Positions 28,475 to 38,013 are shown, counted from the first letter of the stretch. The stretch is DNA of 64,000 bases from Bacteroidia bacterium (GCA_030526155.1 JAUNDI010000008.1:1-64000), one strand, 5' to 3'. Translations and numbers: made by a program. The notes: a model not told the origin generated them from the sequence alone.

Positions 28475-30574
28475 TCAATTTACATATCCTTTAGGTGCGC
28501 AAGTATAATTATCTATAGGTATATGGAAATTCATCATATCCTCTAGATTAAGAGTTGTACCCTTTGGGATAGGCATTTTACTAAATGTCTGGAAGTAAAG
28601 TAAGCAGCTATCGTGCCACCATTGAGCATCCTTTGCTTGGATATCTAGACGGCGGTTGACATTTTCCCATGCTTCGAGCGACATATAAGGCTTAAAAGAA
28701 GACCACAATTGGTATTGATCTTTTGCAGCTATCATACCACGATTATATCTGAAGCATAACTCTTCCCATAGTGTACGACCACTCTGCATAGTGTGATTCC
28801 AAGATGCGTGGTGGAACCATAGGAGATACTCATCTGGACATTTTTCTATATTACCATAGATATCAGATAATGGAGAATTGTACTGTTCATTGCCCTTACT
28901 ACCAGATGGAGAGCGATCGAAACCAAGGCCTATAGAGTCTACACGGTGATAGTAGCTAGGCATCCAATCAGGGCGAGCTCCTGGGACTGCACACCAAGGC
29001 TCTGGTCCATAGTGGTGCCCCCATGCGAATATGTGATGTAGGCCTAAAGGCATCATATAGTCTACTACCATCTCGCGAGAATCGAGCAACATCTTCTCTA
29101 GGGATGTTCTTTGCGAGTTAGGCATAGTTGGGAACGACTGAGCTACCCACTCTGTAGCAATCTCCTCTGAGGAAAGATCTGGATTCCATGCTAGTCGGCC
29201 AAAAGCATACCAGTTAATCTGAGCCAGCTCATTAGCGCACCATACCTCATCATCACCTATATTAGATACACCAGCAATAGCTGAGACCTTAGTTGCCATT
29301 GTCTGTGCCTTGATAGTAGAATGGTCTGTACCATTATAAGTATCAGCATCAAGTGTCTCCTTCCACATTGGAGCTAGATAGCAGAGGTGGTTTGCATGAC
29401 CTGTATACTCCTGTGTTATCTGAACCTCAACCATCATATCTGTGTTTTGAAGAGCACCAAAGAGAGGACTAAAAGGCTCACGTGGTTGGAAGTCGATAGG
29501 ACCATTCTTGATTTGAATAATCACATTATCCTTGAATTGGCCATCATAAGGCTTAAACTCTAGGTAAGCCTGCTTAGCGCGATCGGCATCTGAAGGAGAG
29601 TATACGAAAGCGCGCCACATGACGATACCATTATGAGGTTCAAGAGCCTCGGCTAGCATATTTGCTCCATCGGCATGAGTACGACCAAAGTCAAGAGGAC
29701 CAGGGAGTCCCTCGCTATTAGCCTTTACTAGAAAACCAGCAAAATCAGGAATAAGGTTGTATATCCTATCCGCACAGTTTTTCCACCAGTTACGCACCTC
29801 TGGGCGAAGTGGGTCGGCATCCTTTATAGAGCTATCTAAAGCAGAAGGCGAGGAGAAGTTTACCGACAGCATAACACGGATGTTATAAGGGCGGAAAAGA
29901 TTTGCCAATGCTGCTACCTTTACGAGATACTCATCTGTAAGGATGGCTGGTGAGGCGTTTACATTATTAAGAACAACTGTATTAATACCTACAGAAGCAC
30001 AAGCCTCGGCATAGGCGGTATATCTAGGAGAGAGTGTATCAGGGAGTTGTTCCCACCTCCATAAAGAACGACCAGCATAACCACGTTCTACAGTACCATC
30101 GAGGTTATCCCAATGGTTGAGAACACGGAGTGAAAATTGTGGCATCTCTATAATTGGTGTCGTAGGCAATTCGCCATTCACCTTAAGGATACGACGAGCA
30201 GCAAAAGAGCCATACAAAATACCAGCAGGAGAGTTAGCCTCGATATTCAATGTTTTGTTGGCATCAACATATAGACGATAGCCCTCAGTGCCAAGAGAAT
30301 CATCAGCTATTTTAGCAACTACGTCGGGATAATTAATCTTTTTGAGGCATGATACTAAGAAATCATTGTCATAAGAACAATCAGACTTTAGACACTCTAC
30401 ACGCTGTTGTGCCTCATTTAATTGCATATGAGAACCATTATCCTTTTCCTCTGTTAGCCAAAGAGGGAGCGTATTGTCACATTCAACAATACGTTCCCCC
30501 TTGCATGCTGTAAAGATATAGAATAAAAGGGTAATCAATGCAATGATAGAAATTTTAGATTTGGATTCCATCAT
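28475..30574 (-). CDS. Alpha-glucuronidase, GH67
   Basis: 699 residues. The N-terminal signal ends in LFYIFTAC (lipobox), so a periplasm-facing lipoprotein. The GH67 pattern is clear: an N-terminal beta-sandwich, then the barrel with IMLSVNFSSPSALDS, GFLVKANSEGLPGP and the C-terminal helical part with WGHHYGPEPW and LLWFHH. The catalytic Asp/Glu pair is expected around NGPIDFQPREPFSPLFGAL. It removes 4-O-methyl-glucuronic acid from xylo-oligosaccharide ends. It lies 71 bp after ilvE but belongs functionally to the xylan genes upstream of ilvE. A TTG-type start choice between two adjacent Met codons is open. Confidence 0.93.
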   Translation of the reverse strand: MMESKSKISIIALITLLFYIFTACKGERIVECDNTLPLWLTEEKDNGSHMQLNEAQQRVECLKSDCSYDNDFLVSCLKKINYPDVVAKIADDSLGTEGYRLYVDANKTLNIEANSPAGILYGSFAARRILKVNGELPTTPIIEMPQFSLRVLNHWDNLDGTVERGYAGRSLWRWEQLPDTLSPRYTAYAEACASVGINTVVLNNVNASPAILTDEYLVKVAALANLFRPYNIRVMLSVNFSSPSALDSSIKDADPLRPEVRNWWKNCADRIYNLIPDFAGFLVKANSEGLPGPLDFGRTHADGANMLAEALEPHNGIVMWRAFVYSPSDADRAKQAYLEFKPYDGQFKDNVIIQIKNGPIDFQPREPFSPLFGALQNTDMMVEVQITQEYTGHANHLCYLAPMWKETLDADTYNGTDHSTIKAQTMATKVSAIAGVSNIGDDEVWCANELAQINWYAFGRLAWNPDLSSEEIATEWVAQSFPTMPNSQRTSLEKMLLDSREMVVDYMMPLGLHHIFAWGHHYGPEPWCAVPGARPDWMPSYYHRVDSIGLGFDRSPSGSKGNEQYNSPLSDIYGNIEKCPDEYLLWFHHASWNHTMQSGRTLWEELCFRYNRGMIAAKDQYQLWSSFKPYMSLEAWENVNRRLDIQAKDAQWWHDSCLLYFQTFSKMPIPKGTTLNLEDMMNFHIPIDNYTCAPKGYVN

Positions 30575-30645
30575 GCTATTTACTCTTTAATTAAATATTT
30601 ACTTTGTTGTGTTGTTAAAAGATGATTGATAAAACAATCTATCTT

Positions 30646-31671
30646 TTAATCGATTATTGTTACCCAACCATGGGTGTCCTCCATGTCGCCATACTGGATA
30701 GCACGAAGAGTATTATAGAACTTTGTACAAATTGGGCCTGGCTTACCATCCTTGCTATACTCGTATGTTTTATTGAGATCTTTATCATCAATACGAGATA
30801 TAGGACTTACTACAGCTGCTGTACCACACTCACCTGCCTCCTCGAAAGTAGCAAGTTCATCCTCTGGTATCTGACGTTGCTCAACAGTCATACCGAAATC
30901 CTTTGCCAACTGCTGCAAACTCATATTTGTAATAGATGGAAGGATAGATGTAGACTTTGGTGTAACGTATGTATTATTCTTTATACCGAAGAAGTTAGCT
31001 GGACCACACTCGTCAACATATTTCTTCTCCTTAGCATCAAGGTAAAGAACAGCAGAGTAACCCATCTGCTTACCTAGAGCACCTGGAACGAGGGAAGCCG
31101 CATAGTTACCACCTACCTTAAATGTACCAGTACCAAGAGGAGCCGCACGGTCATAACCACGAAGGATACAAACTGGAGTAGCCTTAAAGCCATCCTTAAA
31201 GTATGGACCTACAGGAGATACGAATATCATGAAGAGGTACTCGTCAGAAGGACCTACGCCTATCTTAGCGCCTGTACCTATAAGAAGAGGACGGATATAG
31301 AGAGAGCAGCCCGACTCGTAAGGTGGTACGAAACGCTCATTGAGCTTAATAACCTTCTTTACGGCCTCACAGAACTTCTCGATAGGTAGCTTTGCTAGCA
31401 ATATACCATCTGAAGTCTTTTGCAATCTCTTAGCATTCTCCTCCATACGGAAGACTCGAATCTTACCATCTTTGCCACGGAATGCCTTTAGACCCTCGAA
31501 AGCCTCTTGACCATAGTGAAGGCATGTAGCTGCCATGTGCAAATTGATAACATTAGACGAGCTTACTTCAATCTCGCCCCATTGTCCATTGCGATAGTAG
31601 CAACGAACGTTGTAGTCAGTATCCATATACTGGAAACCCAACTTTCCCCAATCGATTGCGTTATTGTCCAT
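30646..31671 (-). CDS. ilvE: Branched-chain amino acid aminotransferase
   Basis: 341 residues, fold type IV PLP enzyme. Visible: CLHYGQEAFEGLKAFRG, YIRPLLIGTG, GTGTFKVGGNYAAS and DECGPANFFG. It interconverts branched-chain amino acids with their 2-oxoacids. It has its own minus-7 (TAAATTTG at 31712-31719) and a terminator separates it from the upstream GH43 gene. It sits in the middle of the xylan set. Confidence 0.95.
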   Translation of the reverse strand: MDNNAIDWGKLGFQYMDTDYNVRCYYRNGQWGEIEVSSSNVINLHMAATCLHYGQEAFEGLKAFRGKDGKIRVFRMEENAKRLQKTSDGILLAKLPIEKFCEAVKKVIKLNERFVPPYESGCSLYIRPLLIGTGAKIGVGPSDEYLFMIFVSPVGPYFKDGFKATPVCILRGYDRAAPLGTGTFKVGGNYAASLVPGALGKQMGYSAVLYLDAKEKKYVDECGPANFFGIKNNTYVTPKSTSILPSITNMSLQQLAKDFGMTVEQRQIPEDELATFEEAGECGTAAVVSPISRIDDKDLNKTYEYSKDGKPGPICTKFYNTLRAIQYGDMEDTHGWVTIID

Positions 31672-31773
31672 AAATCTTATATTTCAAAAGTGATTACGTA
31701 TAATCTTGTAGCAAATTTAAGGAATTATCCTCCTCGATAGATAAAAATTGTTGACATTTTTCCTGAAAAGGAT

Positions 31774-31810
31774 AAAAAATCAGGGAATTGCGTATGCCAC
31801 AACTCCCCGA
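31774..31810 (-). terminator. Terminator after the GH43 gene
   Basis: An imperfect stem (31780-31790 with 31800-31810), then in the minus direction TTTTTTATCC. It ends the MFS-GH10-GH43 unit. Confidence 0.65.
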
Positions 31811-31838
31811 CTTCATCAAACTAATATATCAAACAAAC

Positions 31839-32816
31839 CTAATCTGCTCCGTTAATAGTCTTGATCTTGCCGTTCTCATCATACTCAAGCTCGCAGACCT
31901 TGAGGCTACGCAACCATGACTTACCGCCAGATGGCACTGAGTCGTGATGGAAGAGATACCACTTACCCTCCCACTCTACTATACAGTGGTGAGTTGTCCA
32001 ACCTGCTGCTACTGGAGTGAGAACAACACCTTGATATGTGAATGGGCCATAAGGGTTATCACCTATAGCATAGCATATCATGTGTGTATCACCTGTAGAG
32101 TATGAGAAATAGTACTTACCATTATACTTGTGCATCCATGATGCCTCGAAGAAACGGTGCTCATTGTCTGCAGTAAGCTCTTCGCCATTCTCATCTACAA
32201 TCTTGATTGCCTTTGGCTCCTCAGCGAAAGAGATCATATCCTTATTCATCTTTACTACACGAGGACAGATAGCCTTCTCCTTGCCTTGTGGGAGATATGG
32301 AGCCTCAACAGCCTTATTGTCTACATAACGCTGAAGCTGACCGCCCCAAATACCGCCGAAGTACATATAGTACTCACCATCAGCATCATCCTTCAAGCAA
32401 GCATAGTCAATAGAGTATGAACCATGAATTGGGTACTCCAATGACTTGAAAGGACCAGTTGGCTTATCTGCTATAGCAACACCCATGCGGAAGATATCAT
32501 TACGGTCCTTCAATGGGAAGTAGAGGTAATACTTACCATCTCTCTCTTGGATATCGCAGTCCCAAAGCTGACGACCATGCCAAGGAATATCATCTACTGA
32601 AAGAATAACACCATGGTCCGTTACCTTACCTGTCATAGGGTCGCCATCAATGGTAAAGCAGTGGTAATCCTTCATGTCGTACTGGTCGCCATTATCATTC
32701 TCAGAATCGGCATTATCCCAGTCGTGTGAAGGATAAATATGAATCTTACCCTCGAAAATGTGTACTGAAGGGTCTGCGTGATAATCCTCAGGGATTAAAT
32801 ATCTTTTCTCTGACAT
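31839..32816 (-). CDS. GH43 beta-xylosidase / alpha-L-arabinofuranosidase, cytoplasmic
   Basis: 325 residues, no signal peptide. Five-bladed propeller with the general base Asp in EDYHADPSVHIFEGK, the second acidic residue in WDCDIQERDGKYYLYF, and the acid Glu in FFEASWMHKYNGKYYFSYS. The closest description is the intracellular xylan-oligomer GH43 found next to GH10 and a GPH/MFS symporter in Bacteroides and Prevotella. It starts 28 bp after the GH10 stop. Xylosidase versus arabinosidase cannot be decided from sequence. Confidence 0.92.
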   Translation of the reverse strand: MSEKRYLIPEDYHADPSVHIFEGKIHIYPSHDWDNADSENDNGDQYDMKDYHCFTIDGDPMTGKVTDHGVILSVDDIPWHGRQLWDCDIQERDGKYYLYFPLKDRNDIFRMGVAIADKPTGPFKSLEYPIHGSYSIDYACLKDDADGEYYMYFGGIWGGQLQRYVDNKAVEAPYLPQGKEKAICPRVVKMNKDMISFAEEPKAIKIVDENGEELTADNEHRFFEASWMHKYNGKYYFSYSTGDTHMICYAIGDNPYGPFTYQGVVLTPVAAGWTTHHCIVEWEGKWYLFHHDSVPSGGKSWLRSLKVCELEYDENGKIKTINGAD

Positions 32817-32843
32817 ATCTTATATCTGTTATTAAATCAATTG

Positions 32844-33929
32844 TTACAAAATATCTTTCAAGTTACCCTCTCTATCGATAGGCAATGCATAATCCTTACG
32901 ACCAGGAATAGGGAAATCGTTCTTCCAGCTAGATGAATCTGTTACACCCCAGAAGGTAATACGGTTTACCTTGTCTTGATACTTATCAATAATTGCGATG
33001 AACTCCTTAACTCGCGCATTCCATGCTGCTTGAACATCAGCAGGTACACCATCACGATAAGGGTCCTTATCAGGTGTATACTGGAAACGTGTTGCTACGT
33101 CAGCACCTGTATATGGATTAGGAAGTATTGACATATCAAACTCTGTAAACTGCACTCTCACACCCTCGTTGATGAATGCCTTAATAGACTCCTCAAATGC
33201 CGATACCTCTGGGAAATCCATACCGTAATGGCACTGGAGACCGATAGCATCAATCTTTATATTCTTACTCTTAAGACGCTTGATAAGTTCGCACACTGTG
33301 TTACGCTTACCCTCTGCCCACATGGAGTAATCATTATAATACAACTCAGCATCTGGGTCGGCCTCCATAGCACATTGGAAAGACCAATCGATGAACTCCT
33401 CACCCATGATTTGATACATAAGGCTATTGCGGTATGAGCCATCATCCTCTATAGCCTCATTGACTACGTCATAACCTTTAATCTTACCCTTGTAACGTTG
33501 CATTACAGTAAAGATATGGTCATGTATACGCTGCTTGAGAGTATCGGCACATACCAATTCGCCATTATCGTCGAAGCAGAACCACTTAGCCTGCTGAGAG
33601 TGCCATATAGGGGCATGACCCATTATAGTGAGGTTATTCTTCTCCGCAAAAGCTACAAACTCATCTGCAAGAGTAAAATCCCAAACACCCTTCTGTGGGT
33701 TTATTACCTCGCTCTTCATACAATTCTCAGCAGTAACGCAGTTGAAGTGCTTAAGTATAGCAGCTGTCTCGATAGGAGTTTCACCTGCTACTTGCCACTG
33801 ATTAACTGCAGTACCGATAAGGTACTTATGCCCCCACTCGTCCTTCAAGCTAGGAGTATTGTCTTGCTGAGAGCAAGATACGAAAGATAGTGCAAATGTT
33901 GCAATAGCAACAGATAGATTCAATTTCAT
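32844..33929 (-). CDS. Endo-beta-1,4-xylanase, GH10 (lipoprotein)
   Basis: 361 residues from MKLNLSVAIATFALSFVSC; I chose this Met because it begins a proper lipobox signal (Cys19) and lies 20 bp after the symporter stop. The GH10 barrel has the acid/base Glu in YDVVNEAIEDDG and the nucleophile Glu in VQFTEFDMSI. It cuts xylan to xylo-oligosaccharides, probably from the periplasmic side given the lipid anchor. Operon with the symporter upstream and GH43 downstream. Confidence 0.95.
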   Translation of the reverse strand: MKLNLSVAIATFALSFVSCSQQDNTPSLKDEWGHKYLIGTAVNQWQVAGETPIETAAILKHFNCVTAENCMKSEVINPQKGVWDFTLADEFVAFAEKNNLTIMGHAPIWHSQQAKWFCFDDNGELVCADTLKQRIHDHIFTVMQRYKGKIKGYDVVNEAIEDDGSYRNSLMYQIMGEEFIDWSFQCAMEADPDAELYYNDYSMWAEGKRNTVCELIKRLKSKNIKIDAIGLQCHYGMDFPEVSAFEESIKAFINEGVRVQFTEFDMSILPNPYTGADVATRFQYTPDKDPYRDGVPADVQAAWNARVKEFIAIIDKYQDKVNRITFWGVTDSSSWKNDFPIPGRKDYALPIDREGNLKDIL

Positions 33930-33948
33930 ATAAATAATCTCTCTCTTT

Positions 33949-35361
33949 TTACTTGTTTTCTTGAGCTGCACGCTCCTCAATCTTACGATTGATATCATCT
34001 ACTACATCATCCTCAAGCTCATACTTAGATATGATCCACATAGCTAGACCGAGAAGAATAGCTGGGATGACACATACCAACCAAAGGATACCCTCTTGCT
34101 GTACTTCTGGGAGAGCTTGCATATTATCCATATAGTATGCACCTGCAGCATTACCTACAGACATCATAGCGAATGCTGTGATGAAGAAGAATGCTACGAC
34201 GCGCAATGGACGGTTGCGAAGGAACTCAACAAAGAGGTCAGATACCTTAACCTCATCTGTAGCCTTGTCATCCATTACTACACGCTCCTTACACTGAGAG
34301 AAGCAGAAGATGAGAAGAGCAAGACCTACGAGAGCGTAGATTAGCATTGTCAAGAACCAAGCGTTGGCATCTGTAGGGAAACTCTTTGTCTCCTCTTGTG
34401 GCACGTAGTCTGTCAACCAAAGTACGAAGCCTGGTACTACACCTCCAAGAGCCATACCAGCCTTGAAGAAGATACCTGTAAGGGCATTTACAATACCCGA
34501 GATACGCTTACCTGTAGTATACTCACCATAAGAGATAACTTCTGGAATCAAAGCCCACATATAACCAGTAGCTACAATAACACCTGTAGACTTGATGAAC
34601 TGAGCTACATATATCAATGTCATATTCTCCTCCATTACCATAGTCTTACTGATGACATACAACATAGCCATACCTATGATAGCAATTGAGAGGAAGATGT
34701 AGAACATATTCTTCTTACCTACCTTCTTCTTAATAGCAGGTACAAGAGGCATGAAGATAAATGATGGAAGAGAACCAAGACCCATGAAGAGTGCAGTCTC
34801 TATAGGAAGCTCGTCAACCTTAGCAAGAATTGCGATCAACAAAGGCACACCCGCAGACACTGCAAGACCACCACAGTTGGCCATGAACATACGTACAGAT
34901 GTAAGAATAGTAATCTCATCTGTATCTCTTGTAAGGGAAGAGTTCAACGCACCATAAGGCACATTTACTAATGTATAAAGCATAGACATACCTACGTATG
35001 TTACATATGCATATATAATAGAACCTGAGAAACCATTCCAGAAACAGAGAATAGCAAGACCTGTCAATGGAATACCCCCAAGTACCAAATATGAACGATA
35101 TTTACCGAGACGTGGATTATGCTTATCTACATACGCACCTACTAGAGGGTCCCATGCTACGTCTACAAGACGAACAATAAGGAACATTGTTGCGGCTACA
35201 CCTGGGTCAAGACCATATACATTGGTGTAGAAGAATAGCAAGTACATACAGATAGTCTGGTAGATCAAGTTTTGTGCGAGGTCACCAGAACCGAAGCCGA
35301 TGCGCTGAAGCCAACTTAGTTTGTAGAAACCAGCTTGCGCATTATTCTCATTAGGATTCAT
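33949..35361 (-). CDS. GPH/MFS-type glycoside:cation symporter
   Basis: 470 residues from MNPNENNAQ; the Met 96 bp upstream would put a poor, Arg-rich segment in front. About 12 transmembrane helices: the family signature SGDLAQN early, VDVAWDPLVGAYVDKHNPRLGKYRSYLV in the first loop, GKRISGIVNALTGIFFKAGMALGG in the second half. It probably imports xylo-oligosaccharides with a cation. First gene of the xylan unit (symporter-GH10-GH43), like the xynDAB cluster of Prevotella bryantii as I recall it. The C-terminus is acidic and cytoplasmic. Confidence 0.93.
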   Translation of the reverse strand: MNPNENNAQAGFYKLSWLQRIGFGSGDLAQNLIYQTICMYLLFFYTNVYGLDPGVAATMFLIVRLVDVAWDPLVGAYVDKHNPRLGKYRSYLVLGGIPLTGLAILCFWNGFSGSIIYAYVTYVGMSMLYTLVNVPYGALNSSLTRDTDEITILTSVRMFMANCGGLAVSAGVPLLIAILAKVDELPIETALFMGLGSLPSFIFMPLVPAIKKKVGKKNMFYIFLSIAIIGMAMLYVISKTMVMEENMTLIYVAQFIKSTGVIVATGYMWALIPEVISYGEYTTGKRISGIVNALTGIFFKAGMALGGVVPGFVLWLTDYVPQEETKSFPTDANAWFLTMLIYALVGLALLIFCFSQCKERVVMDDKATDEVKVSDLFVEFLRNRPLRVVAFFFITAFAMMSVGNAAGAYYMDNMQALPEVQQEGILWLVCVIPAILLGLAMWIISKYELEDDVVDDINRKIEERAAQENK

Positions 35362-35470
35362 TTTGATGATTAAGTTATTATTGCTACATATTAAACTTAA
35401 TAGACCTTCACCAAGACGACGTGCAATCAACACTGACGTATACAGGCAAGACTTCACGCGAATGGTACAC

Positions 35471-35520
35471 GCCTACCTTTTAGGGGTAGGCATAGAGTCT
35501 ATTTTATTGTTACAAAAATA
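35471..35520 (-). promoter_or_regulatory. Probable promoter and leader hairpin of the xylan unit
   Basis: Minus strand TATTTTTG (35513-35520) is a minus-7 candidate; no TTG at 19-20 bp. Downstream, in the long leader, GCCTACC and GGTAGGC (35471-35493) form a 7-bp stem with a short loop. About 150 nt separate the minus-7 from the start codon at 35361. Confidence 0.45.
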
Positions 35521-35612
35521 ACCCATAACATACAAAACCATTGCCTCTCTCGTTTCCAAAACTTTTCTCGGCGTAACGTAGAAAAGAAAAAATATGTAAA
35601 AATGGGTGAATA

Positions 35613-35659
35613 AAAGGGATAAAAGAGAAGTGGTTACCTTTTTACTTAGGTAACCACTT
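35613..35659 (-). terminator. Terminator overlapping the end of the thioesterase gene
   Basis: An 11-bp perfect stem (35628-35638 with 35649-35659, loop of ten) followed by CTCTTTTATCCC in the minus direction. The stop codon at 35642-35644 is in the loop, and the 5' arm encodes the last residues (KWLP). It ends the rimM operon. Confidence 0.8.
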
Positions 35660-36082
35660 ATTTTTCCACTCCTCGAAAAATTCGGGACAGGTGTATTGCA
35701 TCTCGCCCTCGGGACTCACAAAAACTTGTGTCGTTGTTGCAATCGCCATCTCTGCCATATCTGATGCTCGATAGACGACATACTCAAAAATCAACTTCGC
35801 CCCTGGGTGGTATATATAACGTGTTTCGACGATAGCCTTCTCACCACTCTTAAGGCTCTGCTTATACTCAATCTGGAGATTGACTACTGGAGCTACGAAT
35901 CCTGTACGGAAATAGTCGTCGTAACCAATACCTTGATAGTGGGCACCAAACTTCTCTCGTCCATCCTCAAGATAGAGAACATAACTGCCGTGCCAAGCCA
36001 CCTTCATCATATCCACCTCGGAGAAACGCACAGTAAACTCGTGCCTAAAGGTGAGCGTAGGCTCATGTAGTTTTATCTTCAT
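35642..36082 (-). CDS. Acyl-CoA thioesterase, 4-hydroxybenzoyl-CoA thioesterase family (hot-dog)
   Basis: 146 residues. A single hot-dog fold: FTVRFSEVDMMKVAWHGSYVLYLEDGREKFGAHYQGI, in which the catalytic Asp of this family (usually D in a VxxxDxNxHxN-type motif) corresponds to the Asp in SEVDMMKVAWHG. It hydrolyses acyl-CoA or acyl-ACP thioesters. Cytoplasmic. Last gene of the rimM-prfB-lptB-peptidase-dehydratase-thioesterase operon, 23 bp after the neighbour. Its pairing with a FabZ-like gene suggests fatty-acyl metabolism, but the substrate is unknown. Confidence 0.85.
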   Translation of the reverse strand: MKIKLHEPTLTFRHEFTVRFSEVDMMKVAWHGSYVLYLEDGREKFGAHYQGIGYDDYFRTGFVAPVVNLQIEYKQSLKSGEKAIVETRYIYHPGAKLIFEYVVYRASDMAEMAIATTTQVFVSPEGEMQYTCPEFFEEWKNKWLPK

Positions 36083-36105
36083 TGGGAATATGTGTTGGTA
36101 ATGGA

Positions 36106-36534
36106 TTACTTATCAACGATGGCCAACTTCATTTTACACTCAGCAATCTTCTCCTCGCCAATATGCACTGCTGTACTAGCTTGGATAATATTACCCATTC
36201 TGAGGTCGAAGTGAATAGATGTCTTAAGAACTTCACCAGCAACAGGGAGGCGGTTAATAGTAAGTTTATTCACTGAGCCGATAAAACCTAGAGGAATACC
36301 CTCGCCACGTGTTACGCTCTCATAACCCATATGCATAGCACACGACTGAGCGATATGCTCTATAAGTCCGCTATCTTGGAATTTACCTGTAGCCTTATCT
36401 ACGAAGAGGTTATCCTCAGCAATAGTAAGGGCTGTAGACGATGTATCTTGATCCTCGAGGCCGAAGAACGTATCTATCATTACGATAGGGGTGCGTTGAG
36501 GGATATAATTTAGTATCTCTTCTCCTTTTATCAT
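36106..36534 (-). CDS. FabZ-like hot-dog protein, beta-hydroxyacyl-ACP dehydratase type
   Basis: 142 residues. The start IPQRTPIVMIDTFFGLED resembles FabZ (PHRxPFLLVD), and GLIEHIAQSCAMHMG matches the active-site helix (FabZ has the Glu/Gln-A pair there). The His of FabZ's PGHFPxxPI loop is not obvious (QDSGLIEH instead), so activity may differ; the aryl-polyene ApeP-type dehydratases share this look. It might be a remnant of a short-chain or pigment pathway. Spacing to neighbours is about 25 bp on both sides. Confidence 0.7.
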   Translation of the reverse strand: MIKGEEILNYIPQRTPIVMIDTFFGLEDQDTSSTALTIAEDNLFVDKATGKFQDSGLIEHIAQSCAMHMGYESVTRGEGIPLGFIGSVNKLTINRLPVAGEVLKTSIHFDLRMGNIIQASTAVHIGEEKIAECKMKLAIVDK

Positions 36535-36560
36535 CTTGTACTATATTATCTATTATATAA

Positions 36561-37250
36561 TTAATCTCGGCTATTAACGTAGCTGAGTATGTAGTATACC
36601 AAAGTAGCGATAGACGAAAGTGCAGCTACCACATATGTATATGCTGCCCATTTGAGTGCATCAATAGCATTATCTCGTGTAGAGCCGGCTACGATACCTG
36701 TATTTGTAAGCCAGTTCACTGCACGTTGACTAGCGTTTATTTCCACTGGTAGTGTTACTACAGAGAAGATAGTGAAGACAGTATAAGCTCCAATAATAAT
36801 CAAGAGAGCCAAGCCATAAGGCAATACCGTAGGCAATAGCAAAGAACCAACAAACATAGCGATGAACACTATATTCAGGATTCTAGCACTAGCATTTTGC
36901 AAAGGCACAAGCATAGTACGAAGTTCGAGGAAGCTATAAGCCTCGGCATGTTGGATAGCATGACCCGTCTCGTGAGCTGCTACTGCTGCGGCGGCAACGC
37001 TATAAGAGTCATATACCCCCTCACTAAGGTTTACAGTCTTATTAGTAGGGTCATAGAAATCTGTAAGATTACCCTGTACGCGACGAATCTGCACATCGTA
37101 TATTCCATTATCTCTCAACATCTTCTCGGCGATTTGAGCGCCAGACATATTGATAGAGACACGAGAGTACTTCTCAAACTTACTTTTGAGTCTAGAGCTA
37201 ACCATCCAGCTCAATAAGGCGAATACGCCAAAAATTACATATAGCATCAT
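36561..37250 (-). CDS. Zinc metallopeptidase, YugP-like, membrane protein
   Basis: 229 residues from MMLYVIFGVF (start 37250 or 37247). A longer frame would begin inside the upstream gene end. The zinc motif HETGHAIQH is about residue 95, framed by transmembrane helices: one at the N-terminus and two to three in the C-terminal half. The family (DUF/YugP, neutral zinc metallopeptidase) has no known substrate. Operon between lptB and the FabZ-like gene. Confidence 0.87.
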   Translation of the reverse strand: MMLYVIFGVFALLSWMVSSRLKSKFEKYSRVSINMSGAQIAEKMLRDNGIYDVQIRRVQGNLTDFYDPTNKTVNLSEGVYDSYSVAAAAVAAHETGHAIQHAEAYSFLELRTMLVPLQNASARILNIVFIAMFVGSLLLPTVLPYGLALLIIIGAYTVFTIFSVVTLPVEINASQRAVNWLTNTGIVAGSTRDNAIDALKWAAYTYVVAALSSIATLVYYILSYVNSRD

Positions 37251-37272
37251 GGTTGTAAATATTAATATAAAA

Positions 37273-38013
37273 TTATCTGTCAAATGTTCTACGGCGTAGC
37301 ACGAAGTCAGGACCGAGGTATACACGCTTTACCTCTTCGTCATTAGCCAACTCCTCGGCTGTGCCCTTTCGGAATAGCTTACCACTAACTTGGATATAGG
37401 CGCGATCGCATATAGCGAGAGTCTCACCTACATTATGGTCAGATATCAGCACACCGATATTCTTATCCTTAAGATGGAATACAATCTTTTGGATGTCATA
37501 TACAGCAATAGGGTCGACACCAGCAAATGGCTCATCAAGCATAATGAACTTAGGGTTGATAGCCAAAGCACGAGCAATCTCTGTACGACGGCGCTCACCA
37601 CCGGAGAGCTGATTACCCTTACTCTTTCTGATATGGCCCAAGCTAAACTCAGCTATTAACTCCTCAAGACGCTTCTTTCTATACTCCTTAGGGAAATTAG
37701 CCATCTCCATTACGCCCATTATATTATCCTCTACCGACATGGTACGGAATACCGAAGCCTCCTGAGCAAGATAACCTACACCCATCTGAGCTCTCTTATA
37801 CATAGGGTACTTTGTTATCTCGGTATCGTCAAGGTATATATGTCCGTCATTAGGCTGCACCATGCCTACCGTCATATAGAAGGTAGTAGTCTTACCTGCA
37901 CCATTAGGGCCTAGAAGTCCCACGATTTCACCCTGTGAAACCTGAACACTTGGGCCGTCTACAACCTTACGGCTACCATATATCTTAACCAAGTTCTCGG
38001 TACGGAGGGTCAT
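37273..38013 (-). CDS. lptB: LPS export ABC transporter ATP-binding protein
   Basis: 246 residues from [13 protein letters not shown]; the upstream Met at 38049 would add 12 unneeded residues. ATPase signatures: [17 protein letters not shown] (Walker A), [16 protein letters not shown] (signature), [15 protein letters not shown] (Walker B), H-loop ISDHNV. It drives extraction of lipopolysaccharide from the inner membrane with LptFG. 64 bp after the prfB stop. Confidence 0.95.
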   Translation of the reverse strand: MTLRTENLVKIYGSRKVVDGPSVQVSQGEIVGLLGPNGAGKTTTFYMTVGMVQPNDGHIYLDDTEITKYPMYKRAQMGVGYLAQEASVFRTMSVEDNIMGVMEMANFPKEYRKKRLEELIAEFSLGHIRKSKGNQLSGGERRRTEIARALAINPKFIMLDEPFAGVDPIAVYDIQKIVFHLKDKNIGVLISDHNVGETLAICDRAYIQVSGKLFRKGTAEELANDEEVKRVYLGPDFVLRRRTFDR

